Positions 39,062-47,824 of a stretch of 64,000 nucleotides of DNA are shown here, piece after piece (the stretch's first letter is position 1; every line of letters starts with the position of its first letter). Position numbers and translations under genes: made by a program. The stretch covers positions 67,003-131,002 of the forward strand of contig DBXO01000011.1 of assembly GCA_002309635.1 (NCBI GenBank). The letters are read 5' to 3'. Source of the DNA: Ruminococcus flavefaciens (GTDB taxonomy: Bacteria > Bacillota > Clostridia > Oscillospirales > Ruminococcaceae). The notes beneath the pieces are model-generated. The model saw only the letters and a list, made by a program, of their open reading frames with translations, made no database searches and was not told where the DNA came from.

Positions 39062-40636
39062 ATGGACAACAAATTACTCAACGAAACATCAGACGCCGTA
39101 AAAAAAGTAATAGACCACTTCGGCATTGACATACTTTCAGACCACAAGAAATTCTGTTCGGCATTTTCGGATTTTGCTCCGAAGCTCTCAAAGGAGAACA
39201 AGGCTTTTTTCGTAGCCCTAAGCGAGAATATCGGCACTATCTTTATACGTGAGAACAGCGAAGTCACTGCCGGCAGCAAAAAAGCCGACGAAGTGGTGCT
39301 CCGCGCCGTCACGGAGATAAGCGAATACCTCAATGACGAAAAAGCCGAACTCATAGCAAACAGTATTGCAATTTCCCTCGGCTGGGAACTGAGCAGCCGC
39401 AGCGAAAGCTCCCCCCCTCAGGGAAACAGCATTCACACTTCGGGAAGCACGGGCACACTCATAGAAAATCTCTTCCGCCGCGCTGAAAACGGCGACAACG
39501 ACGCCTGCTTCAACCTCGGCGAGCGCTTCTTCTACGGCAGAAGCGTCAGACAGGACTACTCCAAGGCGGTAAAATGGTACACCCTTGCAGCTGACCGCGG
39601 CGATTGCAGCTCGCAGAAAAAGCTTGCCGACTGCTTCTACCTCGGACAGGGTATAGAACGTAATATAGCCATGGCTGCAAAGTACTACGAAATGGCTGCC
39701 GAGCAGGGCGACTACGATTCGCAGAAAGCCCTTGTCCGCTGTTATATCACAGGCGGTGCTGGCTTTCCCTCCAACAGAGCAAAGGCTGACCACTTCTCCG
39801 AAAGGTACGGTATCTCCACAAAGGCAGGCACCTCTGACGGGCTCCTGAAAAACGCTCAGTCCGGAGACCCTGAGGCGCAGTTCAAGCTTGGCAATATGTA
39901 CCTCAGAGGCGTCGGCATAGAGCTTGACAAAGCAAAGGGTATACACTGGCTCAAACAGGCGGCTCAGCAGGGGCATGCCTCCGCAAAGTACAACCTCGCC
40001 TGCTGCTACCTGTCAGGTATCGGAGTTCCGCAGGACAAGACCACAGCCGTTATGATGTTCAACGAGGCTGCCAGAAGCGGGGACCTCGATGCAATGAACA
40101 ATCTTGCAGGCTGCTGTATGCGAGGTGACGGCACTGCTCCTGATCAGACACTTGCAGCAAAGTATTACAGACAGGCTGCCGAGCAGGGACACCCAAAGGC
40201 GCAGTACAACTACGGGGAATGCCTTTTCAGAGGACTTGGAGTTTCCGCAGATCATGAAGAGGCTGTAAAGTGGTACAGACAGTCCGCCGAGCAGGGCGAC
40301 CCAGACGGTCAGTACTCCTACGGCTGGTGCCTCCTTAACGGGGCGGGTATCCCAAAGGATGCCGCCGCAGCAAGGGATATGCTGGAGCTCGCCGCAAACC
40401 AGCACCATACCGACGCTGAAAGAGAGCTTGGCTACTGCTATACCAACGGCACGGGAACATATAAAAACTTTGCCTCTGCCGCCAGGTACTTCAGCAAGGC
40501 AGCAGCTAACGGAGACAAGGAGTCGGCAGAAGCGCTTATCGCCTGCTATAAATACGGCGGTGAATACCTTGCGGCTGATGAAGCAAAGGCTCATTATTAC
40601 GCTACACAGTACGGTCTCGATTATTATGCGATATAA
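39062..40636 (+). CDS. Sel1-repeat protein
   Basis: A 524-residue cytoplasmic protein. Residues 1-120 are a unique helical domain; from about 140 to 515 there are around nine to ten Sel1-like repeats with the pattern AxxWYxxAAExGxxxAQxxLGxxYxxGxGV (for example AAKYYEMAAEQGDYDSQ). Such solenoids bind proteins and often act as adaptors. GGAGG lies upstream of the ATG. It follows the membrane protein gene and is closed by a strong terminator. Partners unknown. Confidence 0.88.
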   Translation: MDNKLLNETSDAVKKVIDHFGIDILSDHKKFCSAFSDFAPKLSKENKAFFVALSENIGTIFIRENSEVTAGSKKADEVVLRAVTEISEYLNDEKAELIANSIAISLGWELSSRSESSPPQGNSIHTSGSTGTLIENLFRRAENGDNDACFNLGERFFYGRSVRQDYSKAVKWYTLAADRGDCSSQKKLADCFYLGQGIERNIAMAAKYYEMAAEQGDYDSQKALVRCYITGGAGFPSNRAKADHFSERYGISTKAGTSDGLLKNAQSGDPEAQFKLGNMYLRGVGIELDKAKGIHWLKQAAQQGHASAKYNLACCYLSGIGVPQDKTTAVMMFNEAARSGDLDAMNNLAGCCMRGDGTAPDQTLAAKYYRQAAEQGHPKAQYNYGECLFRGLGVSADHEEAVKWYRQSAEQGDPDGQYSYGWCLLNGAGIPKDAAAARDMLELAANQHHTDAERELGYCYTNGTGTYKNFASAARYFSKAAANGDKESAEALIACYKYGGEYLAADEAKAHYYATQYGLDYYAI

Positions 40637-40637
40637 T

Positions 40638-40676
40638 AAATGTCCGCTATAAGTACCACGCTTATAGCGGACATTT
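40638..40676. terminator. Bidirectional terminator between convergent genes
   Basis: AAATGTCCGCTATAAG pairs perfectly with CTTATAGCGGACATTT around a seven-base loop, with T-runs on the plus side and an A/T flank on the minus side. It serves the Sel1-repeat gene and possibly the convergent anti-sigma gene. Confidence 0.88.
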
Positions 40677-40728
40677 TTCTTTAAAAGGGAGTGATAAAGC
40701 AGATTTATCGCTCCCTCGCTTAGTTGTT

Positions 40729-42030
40729 TTATACTATATCACTTATCTTGTATTCTGGGAAGCCGGGGAAATAGTTTACCTCGTACCTGTTCCTTTCGAG
40801 GAAGTCCCTTGCCTCAGCCGCTGTCATGGGTGCCTCGGCATCGTCGTTGAATTTATAATTCCAAGCCCTGAAGCTCGTATCGAGGAGATCCTCATAGTAA
40901 AGCTCATATGAAAGCCACAGACCTGTTTCAACGTCCACATCTGCATCTATGCGGCAGTTTATCCACCCACCGAAATCGTATTCGTAGTTAATCGCAACAC
41001 TTGCTATCCTTCTGCCGTTTTCAATGCGGTCGCCGGTCACTGTCCACGGCTGCATATTTCTCACTGGCAGAGCATATTCACTTTTTACACTGTATCCAAG
41101 CAAGTCGTCATCAAGATAAATATATTTGAATATCCCGCAATTATTGAAGAATACTCTGTCAGGTATGTTCAGCATTTGCATGAACTCATGACTGATATCC
41201 TTGATATAGCAGTACTTATTGGCGAATTCTGCATTGGCGCCCATTCCGTTGTTTGCCGATTCCACATAAAGATTATTCAGGTAAAAAGAATGATAATTAC
41301 CGCGGAAAGAATCAGCCTTGCCTGAATCCGCTTCTGTACCGTAGAATTCATCACAGTTCATCTCGCCTGTCATTGTGGTATTGTCTATTTTTACGGTTCC
41401 TTTTGATACGTCATAATAAGGGCTGTCCGGACCGCTGAAGTTTGAGGCAAACTTTACTTCAAACTCCGCAGAGAATCTGTCATAGTAATGTGTTGCGTCA
41501 ATGCATCTCTGACGAAGAAATTCTCCCGTAAGGCCTGTTGGAACACTGTTAGCTTCTGTAGTCACTGTCTCCGCGGTGACTGTGTTCGTTGTTCCCGATG
41601 ACAGCGCGTCATTTGACGTGCTTACTCCTGTTATGTCTGCATATCCGCTTGCGGGAGCTGCTGTGGTGACCGATACTTTGTCAGCCGCTGCCGTTGTAGT
41701 CTCCGTTGTTGCAACGGCCGACATATCAGAACCATTACCTCCGCCGTCATGTATAAGGTTATCGTTCTTCCTAAGCAGATGAGCTCCGCCTATGATGCCT
41801 GCTACGACCAGTACAGCCGCCGCTGCCGCAGAAGCTATATGCGTTATCCTTATCCTTCTGTTGTATTGTTCAACTCCGGAAGCTATGTCGGTATACTCGC
41901 TGTCGTTCTCGGCGCGCTTCATTGCCTTTGCAAATATCTCGTCCTTCCTTGCAGCCTCCTCCATGAGCTTATCCACGGAAGCCTTGTCTGCGCTGCGCAG
42001 GGTCTCTATTATCTTTTTCCTGTTATTCAT
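40729..42030 (-). CDS. Putative membrane-bound anti-sigma factor
   Basis: A 433-residue single-pass protein. Residues 1-60 are cytoplasmic and charged; a membrane helix lies at about 60-86 (THIASAAAAAVLVVAGIIGG). A Thr/Ala/Ser-rich linker (105-165) leads to an extracellular domain (about 170-430) rich in Tyr, Phe and Asp with no family I recognise. It starts 14 bases after the ECF sigma gene, and this gene order plus the one-helix topology is typical of anti-sigma regulators. The external domain may sense a wall or substrate signal. The pairing is inferred from position. Confidence 0.7.
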   Translation of the reverse strand: MNNRKKIIETLRSADKASVDKLMEEAARKDEIFAKAMKRAENDSEYTDIASGVEQYNRRIRITHIASAAAAAVLVVAGIIGGAHLLRKNDNLIHDGGGNGSDMSAVATTETTTAAADKVSVTTAAPASGYADITGVSTSNDALSSGTTNTVTAETVTTEANSVPTGLTGEFLRQRCIDATHYYDRFSAEFEVKFASNFSGPDSPYYDVSKGTVKIDNTTMTGEMNCDEFYGTEADSGKADSFRGNYHSFYLNNLYVESANNGMGANAEFANKYCYIKDISHEFMQMLNIPDRVFFNNCGIFKYIYLDDDLLGYSVKSEYALPVRNMQPWTVTGDRIENGRRIASVAINYEYDFGGWINCRIDADVDVETGLWLSYELYYEDLLDTSFRAWNYKFNDDAEAPMTAAEARDFLERNRYEVNYFPGFPEYKISDIV

Positions 42031-42043
42031 ATTTGTTCCTCCT

Positions 42044-42601
42044 TTACAGAGTTATGCCTTCTTCGGTGAGAAGCTTTTTCAGCCGTTTCATGGCCCGTCC
42101 GCACCGAACACGTACCGCAGCCGCGCTCAGACCTGTCATCTCTGCTATCTCGCCCGAAGTCTTGTTATAATAGTATTTCTGAATGATTATGACGGAATCG
42201 GGAGTGCCGAGCTCGCCTATTTTTCCGAGAAGCTGCTGTGCAAGCTCTGCTTTGTCCGAATTTGCCTCGATATCCTCACCATCAGCTAACTCTGCCATTT
42301 CAGCATCGGCAGAGATATCGAGTCCTTTCCCGGAAACAAGACGCCTCCTCATGCTTACAGCCGCATTGCGGGCAGCAGCTCCTATATATGATCTCAGCGA
42401 TACACTGTCATCGCTTCGGAGCTTCATCATTACGGAAGCAAATACGTCTATGACGCATTCCTCGGAATCGGACTGACTTCCGAAGCCGCTGATTATTCTG
42501 TTGACTATGGCATATACATAGCTGTAATATTTATCAAAAAGAGCTCTCTGCCCGTTGGCGGGTACCTCGCGCATGAGAGCCATTATCTCATTATCTGTCA
42601 T
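42044..42601 (-). CDS. ECF-type RNA polymerase sigma factor
   Basis: A 185-residue sigma-70 family protein. Region 2 (about 15-85) contains RALFDKYYSYVYAIVNRII and EECVIDVFASVMMKL; region 4 (about 125-180) contains the helix-turn-helix YYYNKTSGEIAEMTGLSAAA with VRVRCGRAMKRLKKLL. ATG 42601 is chosen because AAAGGAGG lies seven bases upstream; the ATG at 42619 precedes that site. The next gene encodes its probable anti-sigma factor. Confidence 0.9.
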   Translation of the reverse strand: MTDNEIMALMREVPANGQRALFDKYYSYVYAIVNRIISGFGSQSDSEECVIDVFASVMMKLRSDDSVSLRSYIGAAARNAAVSMRRRLVSGKGLDISADAEMAELADGEDIEANSDKAELAQQLLGKIGELGTPDSVIIIQKYYYNKTSGEIAEMTGLSAAAVRVRCGRAMKRLKKLLTEEGITL

Positions 42602-42679
42602 ACGCATCCTCCTTTGCATTTCTTAAAGCGAATTCGTCTTCACTTATATTAACGCAAACCCGGTGTAAAGTGTAACACT

Positions 42680-42708
42680 ATTCTATCATTTTTTTATTTT
42701 AAGTGCAA
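42680..42708 (-). promoter_or_regulatory. Promoter of the sigma/anti-sigma genes
   Basis: Minus-strand TTGCAC (42708-42703), 17-base spacer, TAGAAT (42685-42680). Confidence 0.6.
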
Positions 42709-42757
42709 GATTTTAAATAAGAAACAATATATTTAATACTTTTTGTTATTTCAGATA

Positions 42758-42786
42758 TTGCTTTATCAGTGAATTTGTGGTATAAT
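42758..42786 (+). promoter_or_regulatory. Promoter of the epimerase gene
   Basis: TTGCTT (42758-42763), 17-base spacer, TATAAT (42781-42786), about 58 bases before the GTG start. Confidence 0.65.
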
Positions 42787-42844
42787 AAGTCCAACAGTTT
42801 TACGGCGCAATAGACAAAAAATCCATCAAGAGGTGAATAATTAC

Positions 42845-43849
42845 GTGAAGATACTACTCATCGGCGGCACAGGCACCATAAGTATGGCTATAACAAAGCT
42901 CCTTGCACAGCAGGGTCACGAGGTCGTGCTCCTAAACCGCGGCGGCAGGAACAGCAGCCTGCCCGATAATGTCAGAACTATACAGTGTGATATATCCGAC
43001 GAGGCTGACGCCGCTGAAAAGCTGGAAGGAATGAGCTTTGACTGCGTCGGCGAGTTCATAGGCTTCGTACCCGCTCAGGTTGAAAGGGACTTCCGCCTTT
43101 TCAGCGGCAGAACAAAGCAGTACATCTATATAAGCTCCGCTTCAGCCTATCAGAAGCCGCTTTCGGACTGCGTCATCACGGAGAGCACGCCGCTTTCAAA
43201 TCCACACTGGCAGTATTCCCGCGACAAGACAGCCTGCGAGGAATACCTTATGAAGCAGTACCGCGAAAACGGTTTCCCCATAACTATAGTACGCCCCAGC
43301 CACACCTACGATGAAAGGTCGGTGCCTCTCGGAGTTCACGGCGACAAGGGCAGCTGGCAGGTGGTCAAGCGGATAATGGAGGGCAAGCCGGTTATTATCC
43401 ACGGCGACGGCACCTCACTGTGGACCATTACCCACAACAGCGACTTCGCAAAGGCTTATGCAGGTCTTGTAGGAAATATCCACGCTATAGGCCAGGCGTT
43501 CCATATAACCTCAGACGAGAGCGTAACATGGAATCAGATATATTCGATCATAGCCGACGAGCTGGGAGTTGAGCTCAATGCCTGCCATGTTTCTTCGGAA
43601 ATGCTGAACGCAGTCGGTCCATACGATTTCGAGGGGACTCTTCTCGGCGACAAGGCTTGTACCGTAATATTCGACAACTCGAAGATAAAACGTGCCGTCC
43701 CGGGTTTTGCCGCAACAGTTCGTGCAGATCAGGGAATAAGGCAAACTATAAGATATATCCTTGCTCACAGGGAGTGTCAGACCGAGGACGAGGATTTCGA
43801 CCGCTGGTGCGATAAGGTCGCAGCCGCTGTAAATAATTTCAGAATATAA
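42845..43849 (+). CDS. NAD-dependent epimerase/dehydratase family protein
   Basis: A 334-residue extended SDR. The Rossmann motif is ILLIGGTGTISMAI, with LLNRGGR after beta-2 and the catalytic pair in YSRDKTACEEY (YxxxK); SSASAY provides the serine. FDNSKIKRAVPGF near the end resembles nucleotide-sugar epimerases. The start is GTG 42845 with AAGAGGTG eight bases upstream; a GTG at 42833 is also in frame but lacks the site. An iron alcohol dehydrogenase follows after 18 bases, so the two are in one operon. Substrate unknown. Confidence 0.85.
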   Translation: MKILLIGGTGTISMAITKLLAQQGHEVVLLNRGGRNSSLPDNVRTIQCDISDEADAAEKLEGMSFDCVGEFIGFVPAQVERDFRLFSGRTKQYIYISSASAYQKPLSDCVITESTPLSNPHWQYSRDKTACEEYLMKQYRENGFPITIVRPSHTYDERSVPLGVHGDKGSWQVVKRIMEGKPVIIHGDGTSLWTITHNSDFAKAYAGLVGNIHAIGQAFHITSDESVTWNQIYSIIADELGVELNACHVSSEMLNAVGPYDFEGTLLGDKACTVIFDNSKIKRAVPGFAATVRADQGIRQTIRYILAHRECQTEDEDFDRWCDKVAAAVNNFRI

Positions 43850-43867
43850 TAAGGGAGGAACATTTTT

Positions 43868-45046
43868 ATGGATAATTTTCAGTTTTACAGCCCTACGGAG
43901 TTCATTTTCGGAAGGGACACAGAATCAAAGGCAGGAGAAATGGTAAAGAAGTACGGCGGTAGCAAGGTGCTAATACACTACGGTTCGGGCTCTGCGGTAA
44001 AATCGGGACTTATCGCCGCAGTAAGAGCTTCTCTCAGTGAGAGCGGCATCGAATTCACCGAGCTGGGCGGCGTTCAGCCAAATCCCCGTGATACTCTTAT
44101 TTACAAGGGTATTCAGCTCTGCCGCGACGAGAATGTTGACTTTATCCTCTCTGTGGGCGGCGGCTCATGTATCGACTCGTCCAAGGCCATCGCTCTCGGA
44201 GTTCCATATGACGGCGACTTCTGGGACTTTTACGGCACAGGCAAGGAAGTGGAAAAGGCTCTCCCCATCGGCACCGTGCTAACCATCGCAGCCGCAGGCA
44301 GCGAGGGCTCCGGAGCTTCCGTAGTCACCAAGGAGGAGGGCAGCTTAAAGCGTGACGTTGGCTCTGACAAACTCCGTCCCCGCTTCTCCATACTCAACCC
44401 CGAGCTTACATGCTCTCTCCCCGCTTATCAGACAGCATGCGGAGCTACAGATATAATGGCTCACGTTTTCGAACGCTATTTCACAAATACTCACGAGGTA
44501 GAGATAACAGACCGTCTCTGCGAGGCTGTTCTCCTTACCATGATAAAGGAAACTCCCCGTGTTATAATCCAGCCGGATAACTACGAGGCAAGAGCCAATA
44601 TCATGTGGGCAGGCACAGTTGCTCACAACGATATCGTAGGCGTTGGAAGAAGTCAGGACTGGAACAGCCACCGCATAGAGCATGAGCTTTCGGCTCTCTA
44701 TGACTGCGCTCACGGTGCAGGCCTTGCAGTCGTTATGCCCGCATGGATGGAATTCGTATACAAGCACGATGTTATGCGTTTTGCGCAGATGGCTGTCCGC
44801 GTATGGGGCTGTCAGATGAACTTTGACAATCCGGATGAGACCGCTCTTGAAGGTATCCAGTGCTTCAGAGGCTTCCTGCGCAGTATCGGCATGCCCATCA
44901 ACTTCAAGGAGCTGGGTGCAAAGGAGGAGGATATACCTGTTCTCGTAGAAAAGCTTGGTCTCGGCGAAGGCAGGACAGGCGGCTTCGTACACCTCTCCTC
45001 ACAGGACGTTGCTACCATTTACCGCATAGCAGCCCATACAGAATGA
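43868..45046 (+). CDS. Iron-containing alcohol dehydrogenase (butanol dehydrogenase-like)
   Basis: A 392-residue type III alcohol dehydrogenase. The NAD(P) region contains SVGGGSCIDSSKAIALG; metal ligands are in GATDIMAHVFE (Asp, His) and EHELSALYDCAHGAGLAVVM (two His). The N-terminal FQFYSPTEFIFGRDTE and the overall length fit the BDH/YqhD group that reduces aldehydes with NAD(P)H. GGGAGG lies upstream of the ATG. Likely role: ethanol or aldehyde metabolism during fermentation. Co-transcribed with the upstream SDR. Confidence 0.93.
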   Translation: MDNFQFYSPTEFIFGRDTESKAGEMVKKYGGSKVLIHYGSGSAVKSGLIAAVRASLSESGIEFTELGGVQPNPRDTLIYKGIQLCRDENVDFILSVGGGSCIDSSKAIALGVPYDGDFWDFYGTGKEVEKALPIGTVLTIAAAGSEGSGASVVTKEEGSLKRDVGSDKLRPRFSILNPELTCSLPAYQTACGATDIMAHVFERYFTNTHEVEITDRLCEAVLLTMIKETPRVIIQPDNYEARANIMWAGTVAHNDIVGVGRSQDWNSHRIEHELSALYDCAHGAGLAVVMPAWMEFVYKHDVMRFAQMAVRVWGCQMNFDNPDETALEGIQCFRGFLRSIGMPINFKELGAKEEDIPVLVEKLGLGEGRTGGFVHLSSQDVATIYRIAAHTE

Positions 45047-45049
45047 GAG

Positions 45050-45622
45050 CTACCTGCGGATATCCCCTATAAACAGGGCTGACGAGGCTATCAGCAGCGT
45101 CAGGGCGACTGAGCCGCAAAGATAAGCCGCAGCTCCCGCAAAGACTATTATAAGCAGCTTAACGGCTGTAAGTACAGCGTCGGCTGTAGTTTCACAGACT
45201 GTTCCCGAAATGATGTGGGAAATGACAGCTCCGCCGTCAAGGCTCCTGTATGGCAGCATATTATAGCAGGCAGCAAGCAGGTTCAGCAGCGGAAATGCTC
45301 CCCCGCAGCCTGTGAGCATCATTATAAGAAATACAGCAATATTGGCGGCAGGTCCCGCAAGCAGCACGAAAATGCTGTTTCTGAGCGGTACCGTGCCGCC
45401 TTTTCGCATATTCATGCGTATTCCTGCCCCGCTTAGCTCAACAGAGCGGACGCTGCCGCCGCAGAGTGCAACTGCAATGATATGCCCCGCTTCATGTACG
45501 GCACAGACGGTGTAAAAGGCAAGTACGAGCCCGCCGCTCCGCATCAGGAATATCAGCCCGTTGAATACGAAAAATGAAAAATACAGCCGCACATTGCAGC
45601 CGAATATCCTAAAGCCTATCAA
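45050..45622 (-). CDS. M50 site-2 protease-like membrane metalloprotease
   Basis: A 190-residue membrane protein with four to five hydrophobic segments. The zinc motif HEAGH lies at about 43-47 in VCAVHEAGHIIAVAL, and the second motif LDGG at about 131 (MLPYRSLDGGAVISHI). This pattern is that of SpoIVFB-like intramembrane proteases. It overlaps the upstream small membrane protein gene by 14 bases. It is convergent with the alcohol dehydrogenase gene, only three bases away. Substrate unknown. Confidence 0.85.
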   Translation of the reverse strand: MIGFRIFGCNVRLYFSFFVFNGLIFLMRSGGLVLAFYTVCAVHEAGHIIAVALCGGSVRSVELSGAGIRMNMRKGGTVPLRNSIFVLLAGPAANIAVFLIMMLTGCGGAFPLLNLLAACYNMLPYRSLDGGAVISHIISGTVCETTADAVLTAVKLLIIVFAGAAAYLCGSVALTLLIASSALFIGDIRR

Positions 45623-45878
45623 TATATTCCAATATAAAGTCGATAGGATTCGGTACTGCCGGGGCAGGATCCGACGAAATGGCTTTCAGCCTGCCGAAGA
45701 CCTCTCCGGTCAGCTGCGGGCGGAAGAAGCTGCCTCCGATGAACAGAAGAGCAATGAGTATGCACAGAACAGCCTGCGTTGCTATCACGTCGTCTGCCCT
45801 GTTCCTGCGCTTTCTGTCGTATTCCTCCATAAGCGCCTCGGTGCTGCCGCTGTCGTACTCAATATCCTCGTTTTCCAT
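45609..45878 (-). CDS. Small single-pass membrane protein coupled to the M50 protease
   Basis: An 89-residue protein with an acidic and basic N-terminus (residues 1-30, DSGSTEALMEEYDRKRRNRA), one membrane helix (about 33-52, TQAVLCILIALLFIGGSFF) and a short external tail. The next gene, an M50 protease, starts inside its 3' end. By analogy with SpoIVFA and SpoIVFB it may be a regulator of the protease, but I see no sequence similarity that proves it. GAGGTGATGTT precedes the ATG. Confidence 0.7.
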   Translation of the reverse strand: MENEDIEYDSGSTEALMEEYDRKRRNRADDVIATQAVLCILIALLFIGGSFFRPQLTGEVFGRLKAISSDPAPAVPNPIDFILEYIDRL

Positions 45879-45896
45879 AACATCACCTCATTAATC

Positions 45897-45924
45897 ATTA
45901 TGCGAAAAAAATCGAAAAATGCAA
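45897..45924 (-). promoter_or_regulatory. Possible promoter of the small membrane protein/M50 pair
   Basis: Minus-strand TTGCAT (45924-45919), 16-base spacer, CATAAT (45902-45897). Moderate match only. Confidence 0.4.
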
Positions 45925-46006
45925 TATTCTCCTTGTATTTTCCTCAAAATGAGTGCAATAATACTACTGCGGAGAGATTCCGCAAATCAATCAGAGGTAA
46001 ATGCTT

Positions 46007-46741
46007 ATGAAAATAAACGCTTCCGCTGCATTGCTGACTGCGGCTTGTCTGCCGTGCACGGCAGTATACGCTGCCGATAACACCAGAATAGGCTACGGTC
46101 AGGGTACGTCAGTCGATGAGAAAAACCGACCCGTTGACGCAGTGCAGTTCAACAGCCGATTCGGCGACCTTGATGCCTTCGCCCTGTCGGAGGACGATAA
46201 AAGAATAATCATCACCTTTGATCAGGGCTATGAAAACGGCTATACAGCAAAGATACTGGATACCCTTAAAGCCAAGGACGTACAGGCTGTGTTCTTTCTG
46301 ACAGGTCCTTACGCAAAAACGGAGGGAGCTCTCGTAAAACGCATGATAAACGAGGGGCATATCCTCGGAAATCACGGCATGACACATGCAAGTCTGCCTG
46401 CTCTCTCCGAAGAGGACGCAAAGAAAGAGATACTTTCCCTGCATGACTATGTAATGAACAATTACGGCTATCAGATGCAGTACTTCCGATGTCCCTGCGG
46501 GGAATACTCGGAACAGGCACTTGAGACCGCCAAAAGCTGCGGCTACAAGACGCTTTTCTGGAGCAGCGCCTATGTGGACTGGAACACTGACTCTCAGCCC
46601 TCCCCTTCCGAGGGACTGAAAAAGCTTACCGACGCAGCTCACGGCGGAGAAATACTCCTGCTCCACTCTGTTTCGGCTACAAATGCCGAGATACTCGGTC
46701 AGCTGATCGATAACTTCAGGGCTAAGGGATTTACGGTATAA
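46007..46741 (+). CDS. PdaA-like polysaccharide deacetylase
   Basis: A 244-residue secreted or membrane-anchored NodB-fold enzyme. Signal peptide about 1-22 (TAVYA). Motif 1 ITFDQGYENGYTAKIL is close to PdaA of Bacillus; motif 2 is GNHGMTHASL (HxxxxH metal ligands); motif 3 RCPCGEYSEQ; and the C-terminal LLLHSVSATN carries the last His. PdaA deacetylates N-acetylmuramic acid on the way to muramic delta-lactam. The ATG at 46007 is chosen over 46001 because of its better distance from AGAGG. Confidence 0.85.
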   Translation: MKINASAALLTAACLPCTAVYAADNTRIGYGQGTSVDEKNRPVDAVQFNSRFGDLDAFALSEDDKRIIITFDQGYENGYTAKILDTLKAKDVQAVFFLTGPYAKTEGALVKRMINEGHILGNHGMTHASLPALSEEDAKKEILSLHDYVMNNYGYQMQYFRCPCGEYSEQALETAKSCGYKTLFWSSAYVDWNTDSQPSPSEGLKKLTDAAHGGEILLLHSVSATNAEILGQLIDNFRAKGFTV

Positions 46742-46810
46742 AGCGAAACAGCATAAAGGAGCTCCGGCACCTTTATGCTGTTTCAAAAAAAGAATTACAG
46801 TACATGCAAA

Positions 46811-46833
46811 AACGGGACACCAAGTGTCCCGTT
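46811..46833. terminator. Bidirectional terminator
   Basis: AACGGGACAC pairs with GTGTCCCGTT around CAA; T-run on the plus side, TTTTTGC on the minus side. It lies between the convergent deacetylase and DUF11 genes. Confidence 0.85.
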
Positions 46834-46863
46834 TTTATTATTATCCCAAGCGACTAACGGCTT

Positions 46864-47724
46864 TTATACGAGCCTGCCTCTGATAATAAGCGTGCTGACA
46901 CCTGCCTGCGCGGACCACTCACCTGTATTCTCATTCTGCGAGAACTGTGCCGCAGGTACTGTCACCTGACCGTCAAGGCTGGTGAATACTCCGTTGTCGG
47001 GATCATATGCGTAGTTTGTGCCAGATACCCATGCAGTGCCGTTGAACTCGGCAGTAAGTCCGCTGAGTGAGGGGCTGAATGTGTCGCTGAATATTACATT
47101 GTCAGCTGCCTCCGCAGGCTCTGTGCCGAAATTCTGTATGATAAAGGTGTAGGTCACCTCTCCGTTCTCCTCAACAGCAGCAGGACTCAACGACTTGCTG
47201 ATAGCAAGGTCTATTCCGTCGCTGTAGGAGATAGTCCCGGAAACTGTTAAAGGCTCGAAGCCTGTGCCGCTGATAGTAGCGGAATTGGTTATCACGGCTT
47301 CATCGCCCATAGGTGCAAAGCTGTTGGTTTCTGCTGCGTATATCAGCATAGCATTGCCGCCTGCGGGGACGTTTATGCCTGTGACCGTAAGCGGAGATAC
47401 CGAGGCAACAGCCGGTGCTGCCTGCTTTACGCCGTTAACATAGCAGGACAGGGTACCCTCTCTGTAGCTCAGGGGCACAACAACGGTACCGTCCTCGCCA
47501 AAGCTGTATGCGCCGAGGTCGTCGCTGACGGTCAGTCCGCTGTAGCACACCGAGCCCGTATTGACTATGCTTATCATATAAACATTCCCGCTTCCCTGGG
47601 AATAGCTGTCGGAAACAGCACTTTTTTCTGCGGAAAGCACCTCAAGTATCTCACCTGAGGTTATATTCGAGGTCGCCACTGTTCCGTTATAGGACAATGT
47701 TGCCTGATTGTAGAAAGCTGCCAT
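46864..47724 (-). CDS. DUF11-repeat protein without a signal peptide
   Basis: A 286-residue protein beginning MAAFYNQATLSYNGTV. A first domain of about 170 residues (LEVLSAEKSAVSDSYSQGSG, SGLTVSDDLGAYSFG) is followed by a DUF11-type segment (about 185-280; DLAISKSLSPAAVEENGEVT, TYTFIIQNFGTEPAEAADNV). DUF11 domains form beta-sandwich repeats in surface proteins, yet no signal peptide is present at either possible start. ATG 47724 has GGAGG upstream; the longer frame to 47808 lacks an SD. Role unknown. Confidence 0.8.
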   Translation of the reverse strand: MAAFYNQATLSYNGTVATSNITSGEILEVLSAEKSAVSDSYSQGSGNVYMISIVNTGSVCYSGLTVSDDLGAYSFGEDGTVVVPLSYREGTLSCYVNGVKQAAPAVASVSPLTVTGINVPAGGNAMLIYAAETNSFAPMGDEAVITNSATISGTGFEPLTVSGTISYSDGIDLAISKSLSPAAVEENGEVTYTFIIQNFGTEPAEAADNVIFSDTFSPSLSGLTAEFNGTAWVSGTNYAYDPDNGVFTSLDGQVTVPAAQFSQNENTGEWSAQAGVSTLIIRGRLV

Positions 47725-47762
47725 ATAAATTCCTCCATATGACGGCATTGCCGCCGTACTAA

Positions 47763-47780
47763 GGGAGGGAGTCCCCTCCC
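47763..47780 (-). terminator. Hairpin after def
   Basis: GGGAGGG and CCCTCCC with a four-base loop, 45 bases after the def stop on the minus strand; the T-run is poor, so termination is uncertain. Confidence 0.4.
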
Positions 47781-47824
47781 TCAATGATATTATATGACAG
47801 CAAGACATCTGGCGTGAATGGATA

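Noticed and set aside
43196..43402. Minus-strand frames inside the epimerase and alcohol dehydrogenase genes
   Set aside because: They lack ribosome sites and lie antisense to well-supported genes.
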